From CAHJXG01 sp965277495 (GTDB taxonomy: Bacteria; Pseudomonadota; Alphaproteobacteria; Acetobacterales; Acetobacteraceae): a stretch of DNA of 64,000 nt. The notes under the pieces were generated by a model that saw nothing but the letters and a program-made list of their open reading frames with translations, ran no database searches and was not told where the DNA came from. The DNA is taken from contig OZ255824.1 in assembly GCA_965277495.1 (NCBI GenBank), positions 3,348,001 through 3,412,000 of the forward strand, read 5' to 3'. Shown here piece by piece: positions 33,773 through 42,642 of this stretch. The position numbers were made by a program, and so were the translations under genes. How positions within the stretch are numbered: the stretch's first letter is position 1; each line of letters starts with the position of its first letter.

Positions 33773-34602
33773 TGCGGGCGCCAGGAAAGGATCCAAAGAA
33801 CGATCCAGGGAACGACCGGGGCTTCGCGCTGCTGATCGTGCTATGGGCCATGGTGCTGCTGACGCTGCTGGTCACGCAGTTGGCTGCGTCCGGGCGCACC
33901 GAGCTGCAGCTTGCCGCCAATCTGCGTGGCGCCGCGGAGGCGGAGGCGGCGGCGGATGGCGCGGTCTATGCGGCGGTGTTCCATCTGCTTGACCCATCGG
34001 AGCCTTGGCTCGCCGACGGCGTGGACCGCGCGCTGCGCGTGCCCGGCGGGCAGGCGGTGGTGCGGATCGCCGACGAGGCCGGCAAGGTCAACCCCAATTC
34101 GGCCTCCCCGGAGTTGCTGCGGGCGCTGCTGCGGCGGTCAGATGCGGACAGCCGCACCGCGGACAGCATCGCCGCCGCCATCGTGGATTGGCGTTTTCCC
34201 AGCAGCCAGGCGCGTTCCGCCGGCGCCAAGGATGCGCAATATCGCGCCGCCGGACGCGACTATGGCCCGCCGGGCGCGCCGTTCCGCAGCGTGGCGGAGC
34301 TCGGCGCGGTGCTGGGCATGACGCCTGCGTTGCTGTCCCGGCTGGAGCCGAATGTCTCGGTGCTGACGGACACCGATCCCGATCCGGCCGCCGCGCCGCC
34401 GCTGGTGCGCCAGGCGATGCAGGATGTGCGCGGCGTGCCTGCCGGGTCGCGCCGCAAGCCGCCGCGCACCGTCACCGTCACCGCGCGGGCCGTCGGCGAC
34501 TCCGGCGGGCATTTTACTCGCCGCGCGGCGGTCAGGCTGGGCAGCACGCCAAACGAGCCGCTGTTCCAGATATTAACCTGGGAAGCGGTTCCGGGGTCGT
34601 GA
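33769..34602 (+). CDS. gspK: Minor pseudopilin GspK
   Basis: The 277-residue protein has a charged leader (MMRAPGKDPKNDPGNDRG) before FALLIVLWAMVLLTLLVTQL; GspK typically lacks Glu5, as here. The helix-hairpin-helix-like region (AGKVNPNSASPELLRALLRR) and IAAAIVDWRFPSS are GspK hallmarks. It caps the pseudopilus. GTG 33769 overlaps the gspD stop (GTGA); ATG 33772 is the next codon. It ends the plus-strand operon, and gspG lies on the opposite strand 16 bp further on. Confidence 0.88.
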   Translation: MMRAPGKDPKNDPGNDRGFALLIVLWAMVLLTLLVTQLAASGRTELQLAANLRGAAEAEAAADGAVYAAVFHLLDPSEPWLADGVDRALRVPGGQAVVRIADEAGKVNPNSASPELLRALLRRSDADSRTADSIAAAIVDWRFPSSQARSAGAKDAQYRAAGRDYGPPGAPFRSVAELGAVLGMTPALLSRLEPNVSVLTDTDPDPAAAPPLVRQAMQDVRGVPAGSRRKPPRTVTVTARAVGDSGGHFTRRAAVRLGSTPNEPLFQILTWEAVPGS

Positions 34603-34618
34603 CCCCCGGCGTCCAGGG

Positions 34619-35074
34619 TCACGGGTTGCAGATCAGCTCGGGGCCGCTGTCGCCCGCCTGGTTGTTGGGGCCGCGGGAGCACAGGTCGAAGTCGTGGCCT
34701 GGGCGGCTTGCTGGGCTTCGATACAGGTACGGCCGGTTCCAGGGGTCGAGCGGCTGGCCGTCGCCCTTCAAGTATGGCCCGCCCCAGTTCGCCAGGCCGG
34801 ATGGACGGGTATTCAGCGCCGCCAGGCCCTGTTCGGTGCTGGGATAAATGCCGACATCGAGCTTGTACAGGTCGAGCACGGAGGAGATACGCTCGATCGA
34901 CTGCTTGGCCACCGAGGTCCGGGCACCGCCCAACTGGCGCAGGGCCGCCGGGGCGACCAGGCCGATGAGCAGGCCCAGGATCGCGATGACGACAAGTATC
35001 TCCAGCAGCGTGAACCCTGCGTCGGCGGGGTTCGGTGAAAAAGTGGCGCTGCGAGGAGAAGAAGACTGCTGCAT
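34619..35074 (-). CDS. gspG: Major pseudopilin GspG
   Basis: About 151 residues. The leader ends NPADAG before FTLLEILVVIAILGLLIGLV with Glu5. The body has ISSVLDLYKLDVGIYPSTEQ, LNTRPSGLANWGGPYLK and LDPWNRPYLY, all diagnostic of GspG, including the Ca-binding loop region at the end. GspG builds the pseudopilus shaft. I choose ATG 35074 (MQQSSS), which has an AGGA site; a longer frame begins at 35146. The gene is inverted relative to the other gsp genes, convergent with gspK, and would need its own promoter, which fits the larger amounts of GspG needed. Confidence 0.93.
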   Translation of the reverse strand: MQQSSSPRSATFSPNPADAGFTLLEILVVIAILGLLIGLVAPAALRQLGGARTSVAKQSIERISSVLDLYKLDVGIYPSTEQGLAALNTRPSGLANWGGPYLKGDGQPLDPWNRPYLYRSPASRPGHDFDLCSRGPNNQAGDSGPELICNP

Positions 35075-35205
35075 CGTGTCCTGCTTTCTGCTAGGCGCGC
35101 TGTTGTGCGAACCATTTGGTTCCATCGTGGGATCAAGGGTTTTCACAGCGATACCCGAAACCGAGTAGTTTGGGCCATGCCGCTGACCGTGAAAGCCGAT
35201 GCCTG

Positions 35206-35631
35206 ATGGCGGTTCCCTATCTCGCCTGCATGGCGCTGGTGGCGCAGATCTACAGCCTGCCGCCGCGTGTGCTGCCGTCGATCCAGGCCGTCGAGGGCGG
35301 CGGCCCCGGCGTCGTGCATTGGAACACCGATGGCTCCGTCGATCTCGGCGTGATGCAGATCAACACGATCTGGCTGGCGCCGCTCGCGCGCTATGCCCGG
35401 CTCGATCCGGCTGCGGTGCGGGAGCGGCTGCTGAACCGGCCCTGTTTCAACATCGCGGCGGCCGGGCTGATCCTGCGTACGTACCTCGACGAGACCCGGG
35501 GCGAGCTGATGCAGGCCATCGGCAACTATCATTCCCATACGCCGCTGTTGAACCAGGGCTATCAATTGAAGGTGCGGCGGTCTGCCGCGGCTATGTTCGG
35601 CGCCCACCCGGCCGAGGCCGCTACGCGTTAA
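35206..35631 (+). CDS. Lytic transglycosylase (SLT/IagB-like)
   Basis: The 141-residue protein matches small SLT-type transglycosylases. The catalytic glutamate is in LPSIQAVEGGGPG near residue 26, followed by DGSVDLGVMQINTIWLAP and the end motif AIGNYHSHTP...YQLKV. Such enzymes open peptidoglycan to fit secretion machines. ATG 35206 opens directly into the domain with only a weak hydrophobic start and no clear signal peptide, so export is uncertain. It lies beside the type II locus and may help insert it. It is divergent from gspG and its last 4 bp overlap the end of the next gene on the other strand. Confidence 0.8.
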   Translation: MAVPYLACMALVAQIYSLPPRVLPSIQAVEGGGPGVVHWNTDGSVDLGVMQINTIWLAPLARYARLDPAAVRERLLNRPCFNIAAAGLILRTYLDETRGELMQAIGNYHSHTPLLNQGYQLKVRRSAAAMFGAHPAEAATR

Positions 35632-35993
35632 CGCCCGACGCCGATCGCGTCCACGAACAGACCGTTGCGTCCGGCGCGGACGGTGAACTCAAGCACCGAA
35701 AAGCGGACTTGCGGCACAGTGCCGTAACGGTCCGTGTCAAAGAACGTGGTTTGGAGCCGTACTGCGCAACGGATGGTTCCCGGGACGTAATCGGGTGCCT
35801 CGCCCACAGCGCCTGGCAGGATCACGGCAGCGACTCCGCGCCGGGCGATGTCGTCGGCGACGACGCTCAACACCTCGTTCCGCCCACAAACCGGACGCGG
35901 AAGATCACCGGCCTGGGCGTCCGAGCCCAGGCCCATGAGGCCCATACATACGAAGATACTGGCGCTGAACCATGCATGCCGGGCTTGGGACAA
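35628..35993 (-). CDS. Small exported hypothetical protein
   Basis: A 121-residue protein with a signal peptide (about residues 8-28, ending DAQAG) and a mature part with two cysteines (VCGRNEV and TIRCAVRL). I do not recognise the family. The mature sequence reads as beta-rich (VRLQTTFFDTDRYGTVPQVRFSVLEFTV). It is convergent with the transglycosylase gene and overlaps it by 4 bp. TTG 35993 is the likely start, since no ATG precedes the signal peptide. Function unknown; periplasmic location is inferred. Confidence 0.55.
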   Translation of the reverse strand: MSQARHAWFSASIFVCMGLMGLGSDAQAGDLPRPVCGRNEVLSVVADDIARRGVAAVILPGAVGEAPDYVPGTIRCAVRLQTTFFDTDRYGTVPQVRFSVLEFTVRAGRNGLFVDAIGVGR

Positions 35994-36061
35994 GCGGCCT
36001 CCGGAAAAGCGGGACGGACCGGCAGCGCCCGTCCCGTTCGATGATTAGCGGCCTGCTTGGC

Positions 36062-36973
36062 TTAGCGAATCGCGCCGTTCGCTTGGTTGGGCAGGAAGCC
36101 GCCGCCGGTGCTGCGTCCGGCATAGACGATGTTCAACACTTCGGTGGTCGTGCGCCGGAATGCGAGCGAGTCAGTGTCGGATGGCGACGTGTTGATGGGG
36201 AGGGTGGGGGTCGAAAGCGGCTGCTCCCCGCCGTTGCCCAGTTTGGCCCGGACGGCGGAAATGGCGTTGGCCGCGTCCTGCTGGCCAAGCTGGGCCAGTA
36301 CGGTGCGGACCGTACCGGAGTGATAGGCCTCGATCGCCAGGATGCTGGCGGCGGCACTCAAGTAGTCCTTGTTCTGCAGCAGCGCCGCGGCACCGGCGTA
36401 GGCAGTCACGCCCACATCCTCGAACACGAACGCGCCCAGCAGGAAGTTCACTTCGTTCAGGAACGGATTGAACTGCGTGTTGGCGTTAGGGACCAGCCCG
36501 GCCGCCAGAGCGAGGCCGTTAAAGCTGTTCAGCAGGTCGATGTTCGGCTGCGCCACCGCTGCGTTGCCCAGCACGCGGCGGAGGAAGCGGACGTGGTTCA
36601 CCTCGTCGATCGTGATCTTCTGCGCGTAGTCCGCGATGGCCGCGGTCTTGAACGGCACGGCCGAGCCGCCCAGCACGAAGCCCGCGTTGCCGACGCCGTT
36701 GGGGTCGCTGGTGTCGCTGGGGTCCAGGCCGCGGCCCAGGAAGGCGCGGATGTAGTATTGCGCCTCGACGTATTCGAGGTTGAGCGCGAAGTTCAGGATG
36801 TCGGCGTCGGTGATCCCCTGCGCTTCGGCCGGAAGGCTGGTCAACGCAGCGCCACTAGTGACGGCCGCCCCCACCGCCATGACGGTCGCGGCGGTCGCGC
36901 CGAACGTGCTTATGAGGGATCGGCGTTTGATGCCGTCCGAGGCCTGCTCGGCGGTAATGATCTGGTCGTCCAT
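36062..36973 (-). CDS. Tat-exported ferritin-like protein (desiccation-related, Ferritin_2 type)
   Basis: The 303-residue protein has a twin-arginine leader (IKRRSLISTFG) and a Ser/Ala-rich signal ending PAEAQG. The mature part is a ferritin-like four-helix bundle: DADILNFALNLEYVEAQYYI, later ITIDEVNHVRFLRRVLG and LAIEAYHSGTVRTVLAQL. Glu and His positions (E-x-x-Y in helix 1, E-x-x-H in helices 2 and 4) fit the di-iron site of Ferritin_2 proteins, related to the plant desiccation protein PCC13-62. ATG 36973 follows GGAGG. It is highly similar to the neighbouring gene at 37127, so a tandem duplication is clear. Role is probably in the periplasm, in stress or metal handling; inferred. Confidence 0.85.
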   Translation of the reverse strand: MDDQIITAEQASDGIKRRSLISTFGATAATVMAVGAAVTSGAALTSLPAEAQGITDADILNFALNLEYVEAQYYIRAFLGRGLDPSDTSDPNGVGNAGFVLGGSAVPFKTAAIADYAQKITIDEVNHVRFLRRVLGNAAVAQPNIDLLNSFNGLALAAGLVPNANTQFNPFLNEVNFLLGAFVFEDVGVTAYAGAAALLQNKDYLSAAASILAIEAYHSGTVRTVLAQLGQQDAANAISAVRAKLGNGGEQPLSTPTLPINTSPSDTDSLAFRRTTTEVLNIVYAGRSTGGGFLPNQANGAIR

Positions 36974-37126
36974 TAAGAGAAACCTCCCGGAGATAAAGCA
37001 TGGCGGCACGCAGGCCGCCAATGCATTACGCCAGGTATCGGAAACGGATGCAAAATGAATTTTATGCCGGGTCCAGTGTTCATGGCTATGTCATCAAGCG
37101 AACCTGGTCCGCGCGCCTGCCTGTGC

Positions 37127-38038
37127 TTAGCGAATCGTGCCGTTCGCCCGGTTCGGAAAGAAGCCGCCGCCGGTCGGCACGCCGTTATAGACGATGTTGA
37201 GCACCTCCGCCGCAGTCCGGCGATAGACCAAGCCGCTGGAGTCCACCGGCGCGATATTATAGTTGAAGTTCGGGATAGACAGGCCCGCCTCCTTGCCGTC
37301 GCCAAGCCGGGCGCGGACGGCCGAGATGGCGTTGAACACGGTCTGCTGCCCGAACATCGCCAACAAGGTGCGGAGCGACCCGGCGTGATAGGCCTCCGCC
37401 GCCAGAATGCTGGCCGCCGCGTCCAGGTTGTCCTTGCTTTGCAACAGCCGGGCAGCGCCGGCATAGGCGGTCACGCCCACGTCGGTCAGGGAAAGCGCGC
37501 CGAGCAGGAAGCTCACTTCGTCCGCGAACGGGTTGAACTGCGTGCCGGGCGGGATCAGGCCCGCTGCCACGGCCAGGGCATTGAAGCTGTTCAGCAGGTC
37601 AATGTTCGGCTTTGCCACGGCGGCGTTGCCCAGCACCGTGCGGATGAAGCGGACATGGTCCACTTCGTCGACCGCGATCCGCTCGATGACGCCAGCGACC
37701 TCGGCGGTCTTGAACGGCACGGCCGAGCCGCCGAGGGTGAAGCCGGCATTGCCGACGGCGTTGGGGTCGCTGATGTCGCTGGGAAGCAGGCCGGTGCCCA
37801 GGAAGCCCCGTGTGTAGTACTCGCCCTCGAGGTACTCGAGATTGAGCGCGAAGTTCAGGATGTCGTTGTCGGTCAAGGCCTGCGCGGCCGCCGGTTGGCT
37901 GGTCAGCACCGCGCCGCCCGTGGCGGCAGCGCCCGTCGCCAGTATGGCCGCGGCAGCCGCGCCGAACTGGCCGATCAGCGACCGGCGGTTGACGCCGTCC
38001 TGGGAGGCCGGGTCGGTGACATTGGTTTGGTCGTTCAT
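37127..38038 (-). CDS. Tat-exported ferritin-like protein, paralogue
   Basis: 303 residues, the same length as the neighbour, with the same plan: twin-arginine leader (VNRRSLIGQFG), signal end PAAAQA, then DNDILNFALNLEYLEGEYYT, IAVDEVDHVRFIRTVLG and LAAEAYHAGSLRTLL. The C-terminal signature TAAEVLNIVYNGVPTGGGFF closely matches TTEVLNIVYAGRSTGGGFL in the first copy. The di-iron ligands are kept. The two genes lie head to tail 153 bp apart, so they may be co-transcribed or controlled separately. This copy is the first in the direction of transcription. Confidence 0.85.
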   Translation of the reverse strand: MNDQTNVTDPASQDGVNRRSLIGQFGAAAAAILATGAAATGGAVLTSQPAAAQALTDNDILNFALNLEYLEGEYYTRGFLGTGLLPSDISDPNAVGNAGFTLGGSAVPFKTAEVAGVIERIAVDEVDHVRFIRTVLGNAAVAKPNIDLLNSFNALAVAAGLIPPGTQFNPFADEVSFLLGALSLTDVGVTAYAGAARLLQSKDNLDAAASILAAEAYHAGSLRTLLAMFGQQTVFNAISAVRARLGDGKEAGLSIPNFNYNIAPVDSSGLVYRRTAAEVLNIVYNGVPTGGGFFPNRANGTIR

Positions 38039-38180
38039 GAAAGATGCCTCCGGAGCAGTATTGCTTGGCGGCTGGGATGCCGCTGCGCCATAGGTCGGTC
38101 CGAAGGAGCGATTGCCAACTTGCGGTAACTTTTATTTAACTTGGGATGGTCGGCAAGCCCGGGCCGCGCTCTGCGACGTA

Positions 38181-38489
38181 TCAGGCCGGTGCGAGGATAT
38201 GGATGACCCGGCTGGCGAGCAGGTCTTTTACCCGCGCGCCATAGGCGGCCATGTGCGGCGATGCGGCGTGCGCCATGAGCGCCGCGGGGGTCGCCCACTT
38301 TTCGATGACCGCGAAGCTGTCCGGGCCCAACGCGGCCTGGAACGGCGCTTTCGGCTCCTGGTCGATGGCCGGGCCGTATTCGATGCAGCCCTCCTCGGCC
38401 AGCACCGCGGGAACGTTGGCGCGGAACTGCTCCAGCACGGCATCGCGCTGGCCTGGTTTAGCGGTGATGATCGCCAGGACGTGGATCAT
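38181..38489 (-). CDS. Antibiotic biosynthesis monooxygenase (ABM/YgiN-like) domain protein
   Basis: A 102-residue single-domain protein of the dimeric ferredoxin-like ABM fold: MIHVLAIITAKPGQRDAVLEQ, then EEGCIEYGPAIDQ and FAVIEKWATPAALMAHAASP. Family members oxidise quinones or other aromatics without cofactor, or have unknown small-molecule roles. I start at ATG 38489 because it begins the first strand. It stands alone, transcribed away from coaE. Confidence 0.82.
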   Translation of the reverse strand: MIHVLAIITAKPGQRDAVLEQFRANVPAVLAEEGCIEYGPAIDQEPKAPFQAALGPDSFAVIEKWATPAALMAHAASPHMAAYGARVKDLLASRVIHILAPA

Positions 38490-38705
38490 GGTCGTTTTCC
38501 CCGTGGTTGCTGGCCATAGTGTCGGCCAGGGCCGGCTTTGGCGCAAATAGCCGCGCTCACTCGGCGGCCCCGCCCCTATGCAGGGCCGCGGACTGCGTTA
38601 TTTAACAGAAAACCTAGCCGGCCGGCACTGCTTCCATAGCCGGCCGCGCCAATGACGTTCCGCCAACAACAACCTAATCGCCGGCCTCATGATAATCCTC
38701 GACCG

Positions 38706-39293
38706 ATGAAGATCATTGGACTGACCGGCGGCATCGGCATGGGCAAATCCACCATAGCCAAGGCGTTCCGGCGCGCGCGCATCCCCGTGTTCGACGCCGA
38801 CGCCGCGGTGCATGCGCTGCAGGCCCGCGGCGGCGGTGCGGTGCCGCTGATCGGTGGAGCCTTTCCCGGCACGGTCCGGGATGGCGCGGTGGACCGTGCA
38901 GCCTTGCGCGCCGTCGCCATCACCGACCCGGCCGCAATGCGCGTGCTGGAGCGCATCCTGCACCCGCTGGTGCGCGACGCCGAGCGTGCATTCGTGGTGC
39001 GCATGCGCCGTGCCCGCCGTCCGGGCGTGGTGCTGGACATCCCGCTGCTGCTCGAAACCGGCGGTGAGCGCCGGGTCGACCTCGTGCTTGTGGCCTCGGC
39101 GCCCCGGGCCGTGCAGCGTGCCCGCGTGCGGAAGCGGCGGCGGATGACGGACGCGCAAATTGATGCCATAATTTCGCGTCAAATGCCCGATGCGGAAAAA
39201 CGCCGGCGGGCCGATATCGTGATCCCCACGGGGCTTTCCCGCCACTTTGCGCTTCGCCGCCTGCGCCGCTTGATTGAGGGGCTGTATCCTTGA
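38706..39293 (+). CDS. coaE: Dephospho-CoA kinase
   Basis: The 195-residue kinase catalyses the last step of coenzyme A synthesis. The P-loop is GLTGGIGMGKST at residues 5-16, with DADAAVHALQ following, and the CoA-binding and lid regions are visible (VVLDIPLLLETGG, then RVRKRRRMTDAQIDAIISRQ). ATG 38706 opens directly on the first strand. The stop overlaps the dnaQ start in TTGA. coaE followed by dnaQ is the usual alphaproteobacterial order. Confidence 0.95.
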   Translation: MKIIGLTGGIGMGKSTIAKAFRRARIPVFDADAAVHALQARGGGAVPLIGGAFPGTVRDGAVDRAALRAVAITDPAAMRVLERILHPLVRDAERAFVVRMRRARRPGVVLDIPLLLETGGERRVDLVLVASAPRAVQRARVRKRRRMTDAQIDAIISRQMPDAEKRRRADIVIPTGLSRHFALRRLRRLIEGLYP

Positions 39294-39967
39294 GCCGTTC
39301 TGTCCTGTTCGATACCGAGACGACTGGGCTGGATCCATTGCTGGGCGACCGCGTCATCGAGGTCGCCTGCCTGGAGCTGCTGCGCGACCTGCCCACCGGG
39401 CGCTGCTTCCACCGCTTCATCGACCCCGAGCGCGACATTGATCCGGATGCGAGCCGGGTGCACGGCCTGACCCGCGCCGACCTGCGCGGCAAGCCGCGAT
39501 TCGCCGACATCGCGAACGAGCTGCTGGAATTCCTGGGCACGTCGCCCTTGGTCGCGCACAATGCGCCGTTCGACTTCGGCTTCCTGGACGCGGAGTTCGC
39601 GCGGATGGGCCTGCCGCCGCTGGGCCGCGGCCGCATGGTCGATACGCTGGCGATGGCCAAGGCGCGGTTCCCCGGCCTGCCCAACAACCTCGACGCGCTC
39701 TGCCGCCGCTTCGGCATCGACCTGTCGGAGCGCACGAGCCACAACGCGCTGCTGGACTGCCGCCTGCTGGCCGAGGTGTACATCGAGCTGACCGGCGGAC
39801 GCCAGCGTGGGCTGCTGCTCGCCGAGGGCGCCGGCGACGCGCTGCCCGCCATCGCCTATGAACTCGCGGGTCCGCGCACGCCGATCCGGGTGCAGCCCGA
39901 CGCGGAGGCGCTGGCCCGCCACGCCGCGTTCGTCGCACGGCTGAAGGAACCGCTTTGGCTGGGCTGA
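39290..39967 (+). CDS. dnaQ: DNA polymerase III epsilon subunit (proofreading exonuclease)
   Basis: The 225-residue DnaQ exonuclease has the DEDDh motifs: ExoI FDTETTGLDP (D8, E10), ExoII in PLVAHNAPFDFGFLD, and ExoIII with HNALLDCRLLAEVY. It removes mismatched bases during replication as part of the polymerase III core. The start is TTG 39290, overlapping the coaE stop. The frame ends at 39967 inside the first codons of the following kinase gene. Confidence 0.93.
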   Translation: MSRSVLFDTETTGLDPLLGDRVIEVACLELLRDLPTGRCFHRFIDPERDIDPDASRVHGLTRADLRGKPRFADIANELLEFLGTSPLVAHNAPFDFGFLDAEFARMGLPPLGRGRMVDTLAMAKARFPGLPNNLDALCRRFGIDLSERTSHNALLDCRLLAEVYIELTGGRQRGLLLAEGAGDALPAIAYELAGPRTPIRVQPDAEALARHAAFVARLKEPLWLG

Positions 39968-42507
39968 AGCCGGCAGGCGCTTGGCGGGCCATTCGCTGGC
40001 AAGGCGCCGCGCTGCTGCTGGTCGTCGCGGCATTGCTGTCGGCGGCGGTCGTGTTGGAGCATGAGGTTGGCCGGTCGATCCAGGGATTGCTCGAAGGCAC
40101 CTCCTTGGCGCGGCAGCAGGCAGGCGTCGCGCGCCAGGTCCTTTCCGCCGTGCAGGACGCCGAAACGGGGCAGCGCGGATACCTTTTGACCCGGCGGCCG
40201 TATTATATCGAGCCGCTGCAGCAGGAGAATGCGCAGGTGCCTGCGCTGCTCGACCGCCTGGCGGCGCTGGCCGAAGGCTCCCCTTGGCTGCAGGACGAGG
40301 CCGCGCCGCTGCGTGGGTTGGTGGCTCGCAAGCTGGAGGAGCTGGACCGGACCGTGACGCTGTCGCGCGCCGGGCAACAGCAACAGGCCATCGAGCTCGT
40401 GCTGACGGACGAGGGCAAGGCGCTGATGGACGACATACGCAACACCGTGCAGCGGATCGTCGACCGGGCCGAGGCTGAACGCGCGTCGCGGGCGGCTGCG
40501 CTGCAGGCCCGCCAGCGCTCCGCGACGCTGGCCATGCAGATCGCCTCGGTGCTGGGCTTGCTGCTGCTTGGGATCGCGGTATTGGCTTTGCTGGTGAGCC
40601 GGGCGCGTTTGCTGGAACTGCGGCGGCGGGAGCAGCAGCTCGCGGCTCAATTAGCGGCAGCGATCGAGCATGTCCGCGACGGCGTCGCGGTGTTCGGCCC
40701 GGAGGACCGCCTGCTGCTGCGCAACAGCCGCTTCGCCGAGGCGATCGGCCTCTCGCCCGACGCCGTGCAGCCCGGCGTTCCCCTGGCCGAGCTCGCTGCG
40801 GCGCAGCGGCTGGACCCGCCGCTGCTATCGAACGCGCGTCCCGGCGCCCATCCGGTCGTCGCGGAGGCGCAGCAGGACAGCCGCAGGCTGGAGGTTTGGC
40901 GCAGCGCCATGCCGGACGGCGGGCAGATGGTCGCGGTCGCGGACATCACCCGCCGCGTGCAGGCCGAGGACGTGGCCCGGCAGGCGCAGAAGATGGAGGT
41001 GCTGGGACAGATGACCGGCGGGGTCGCGCATGACTTCAACAACCTGCTGCAGGTGATCTCCGCCAACCTCGAGCTGATTACGCTGCGCATGGCAAAGCGG
41101 GAGGAGCCTGATGGCTGGATACAGGCGCGGCTGGAGGCTGCCCGGGCGGGTGTCGTCCGCGGCGCGCGGCTGACCCGGCAACTGCTGGCCTTTGCCCGGC
41201 GCCAGCCATTGGCGCCCGAGCCGCTCGACCCCGCCCGCGTGCTGATGGGCATCGAGGACATGCTGCGCCGCACGCTCGGCGAGGCGATCGCGCTGGAACT
41301 GGTGATCGGCGGCGGGCTGTGGCCGGTGCGCGCCGATCCGAATCAGTTGGAGAATGCGCTTCTCAACCTGATCGTGAACTCGCGTGACGCCATGACCGGG
41401 CCGGACGGGCTGCCGGCGGGCCGGCTGACGGTCGAGGCGGCGAACGCTACCCTCGACGAGGAGTATGCAGGCCGGTCAGACGAAGTTACTCCGGGTCAAT
41501 ACGTAATGTATGCCGTGACCGACACCGGCATCGGCATGACCCCGGACCAGCTTAGCCGCGCGACCGAGCCGTTTTACACGACCAAGGCCGAGGGCAAGGG
41601 CACTGGGCTTGGCTTGTCGATGGTGTTCGGCTTCGCCAAGCAGTCCAATGGGCATTTCCAGCTCTATAGCGAGCCCGGGCGCGGCACCACGGCACGGCTT
41701 TATATCCCGCGCACGGCGGTGCCCGCGGAGACAGTGGCCGCCGAGCCTATGGGCCTGCCGATGGGAAACGGCGAGCTGGTGCTGCTGGTGGAGGACGATC
41801 CCGGGGTGCGCCAGGTTGCCGCCGATGCTTTGACGGGGCTGGGCTACGGCGTGCAGGCGGTTGCCGACGCGGAGGCTGCGCTGCGTATTTTGGAGGACGG
41901 CGCGCGGCCGGACGTGTTGTTCACCGACGTGGTGATGCCGGGTGAGCTCTCGACGCGTGCGCTTGCCGAGCGGGCGCAGCGGATGCTGCCGCGGCTCGCG
42001 GTGCTGTTCACATCCGGTTACACGCAGAACTCCATCGTGCACAACGGCGAGCTCGACCGGGGCGTCAGCCTGCTCAGCAAGCCGTGGCGGACCGAGGAGC
42101 TGGCGCGGCAGATGCGCTCGGTTTTGGACAGGGCGCGTGCGCCGCGCTCGGCCCGGGCATTGCGCGTGCTGCTGGTGGAACGGGAGCCGCTGCTGCGCAT
42201 GACGGCCGCCGCCATGCTGGTGGACCTTGGCCACGTGGTGCTGGAAACAGGGACCGGCGCCGAGGCGATTTCCCGGCTGATATACGGGGTGGACCTGATG
42301 ATATGCAGCCTCGATTTGCTGGACATCGAGTGGTTGGCGCTGGTCGACCAGGTACGGCAGCGCTTGCCGGGCCTGCCGGTGATCATGGCGGGCACGCCAT
42401 CCGCCGCCGGGCGGCACGATGTCCTGTGGTTGCGAAAACCCTACGATGAGGCGACGTTGCAGGTGGCGCTATCGCAGGCAGCGTCGGCGTGCGCGAGCGC
42501 CGTTTAG
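39955..42507 (+). CDS. Hybrid histidine kinase: CHASE3, PAS, HisKA/HATPase, two receiver domains
   Basis: 850 residues. An N-terminal membrane helix (about 15-37) precedes a CHASE3 sensor (ARQVLSAVQDAETGQRGYLL) and a second helix (about 190-210). A PAS-like region follows, then the HisKA box with H in GGVAHDFNNLLQVISANLEL, and HATPase boxes N (LLNLIVNSRDAM), G1 (DTGIGM) and G2 (GKGTGLGLSMV). The first receiver (LVEDDPGVRQ, phosphoacceptor in LFTDVVMPG) looks active. The second (LLVEREPLLRM) lacks a clear phosphoacceptor and ends with LRKPYDE, so it may be a pseudo-receiver. The inner-membrane sensor's signal is unknown. TTG 39955 has AAGGA upstream and overlaps dnaQ by 13 bp. Confidence 0.88.
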   Translation: MAGLKPAGAWRAIRWQGAALLLVVAALLSAAVVLEHEVGRSIQGLLEGTSLARQQAGVARQVLSAVQDAETGQRGYLLTRRPYYIEPLQQENAQVPALLDRLAALAEGSPWLQDEAAPLRGLVARKLEELDRTVTLSRAGQQQQAIELVLTDEGKALMDDIRNTVQRIVDRAEAERASRAAALQARQRSATLAMQIASVLGLLLLGIAVLALLVSRARLLELRRREQQLAAQLAAAIEHVRDGVAVFGPEDRLLLRNSRFAEAIGLSPDAVQPGVPLAELAAAQRLDPPLLSNARPGAHPVVAEAQQDSRRLEVWRSAMPDGGQMVAVADITRRVQAEDVARQAQKMEVLGQMTGGVAHDFNNLLQVISANLELITLRMAKREEPDGWIQARLEAARAGVVRGARLTRQLLAFARRQPLAPEPLDPARVLMGIEDMLRRTLGEAIALELVIGGGLWPVRADPNQLENALLNLIVNSRDAMTGPDGLPAGRLTVEAANATLDEEYAGRSDEVTPGQYVMYAVTDTGIGMTPDQLSRATEPFYTTKAEGKGTGLGLSMVFGFAKQSNGHFQLYSEPGRGTTARLYIPRTAVPAETVAAEPMGLPMGNGELVLLVEDDPGVRQVAADALTGLGYGVQAVADAEAALRILEDGARPDVLFTDVVMPGELSTRALAERAQRMLPRLAVLFTSGYTQNSIVHNGELDRGVSLLSKPWRTEELARQMRSVLDRARAPRSARALRVLLVEREPLLRMTAAAMLVDLGHVVLETGTGAEAISRLIYGVDLMICSLDLLDIEWLALVDQVRQRLPGLPVIMAGTPSAAGRHDVLWLRKPYDEATLQVALSQAASACASAV

Positions 42508-42572
42508 CCTAAGCATCATCTCGCAGGGCGCCCTTGCGCGCTGCGAATAAGATGGTGCGTTATCAAAGGCCT

Positions 42573-42614
42573 CTAAGCAGGCATTCGTTGGCCACGCCAC
42601 GAATGTCTGCTTAG
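42573..42614. terminator. Bidirectional terminator hairpin
   Basis: CTAAGCAGGCATTCGT pairs with ACGAATGTCTGCTTAG (16 bp, one mismatch) across a 10-nt loop. It lies between the convergent kinase and RNase D-like genes and could stop transcription from both. Confidence 0.75.
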
Positions 42615-42642
42615 GGGTGCCAGGCGGCAGCAGGCCAGCCGA

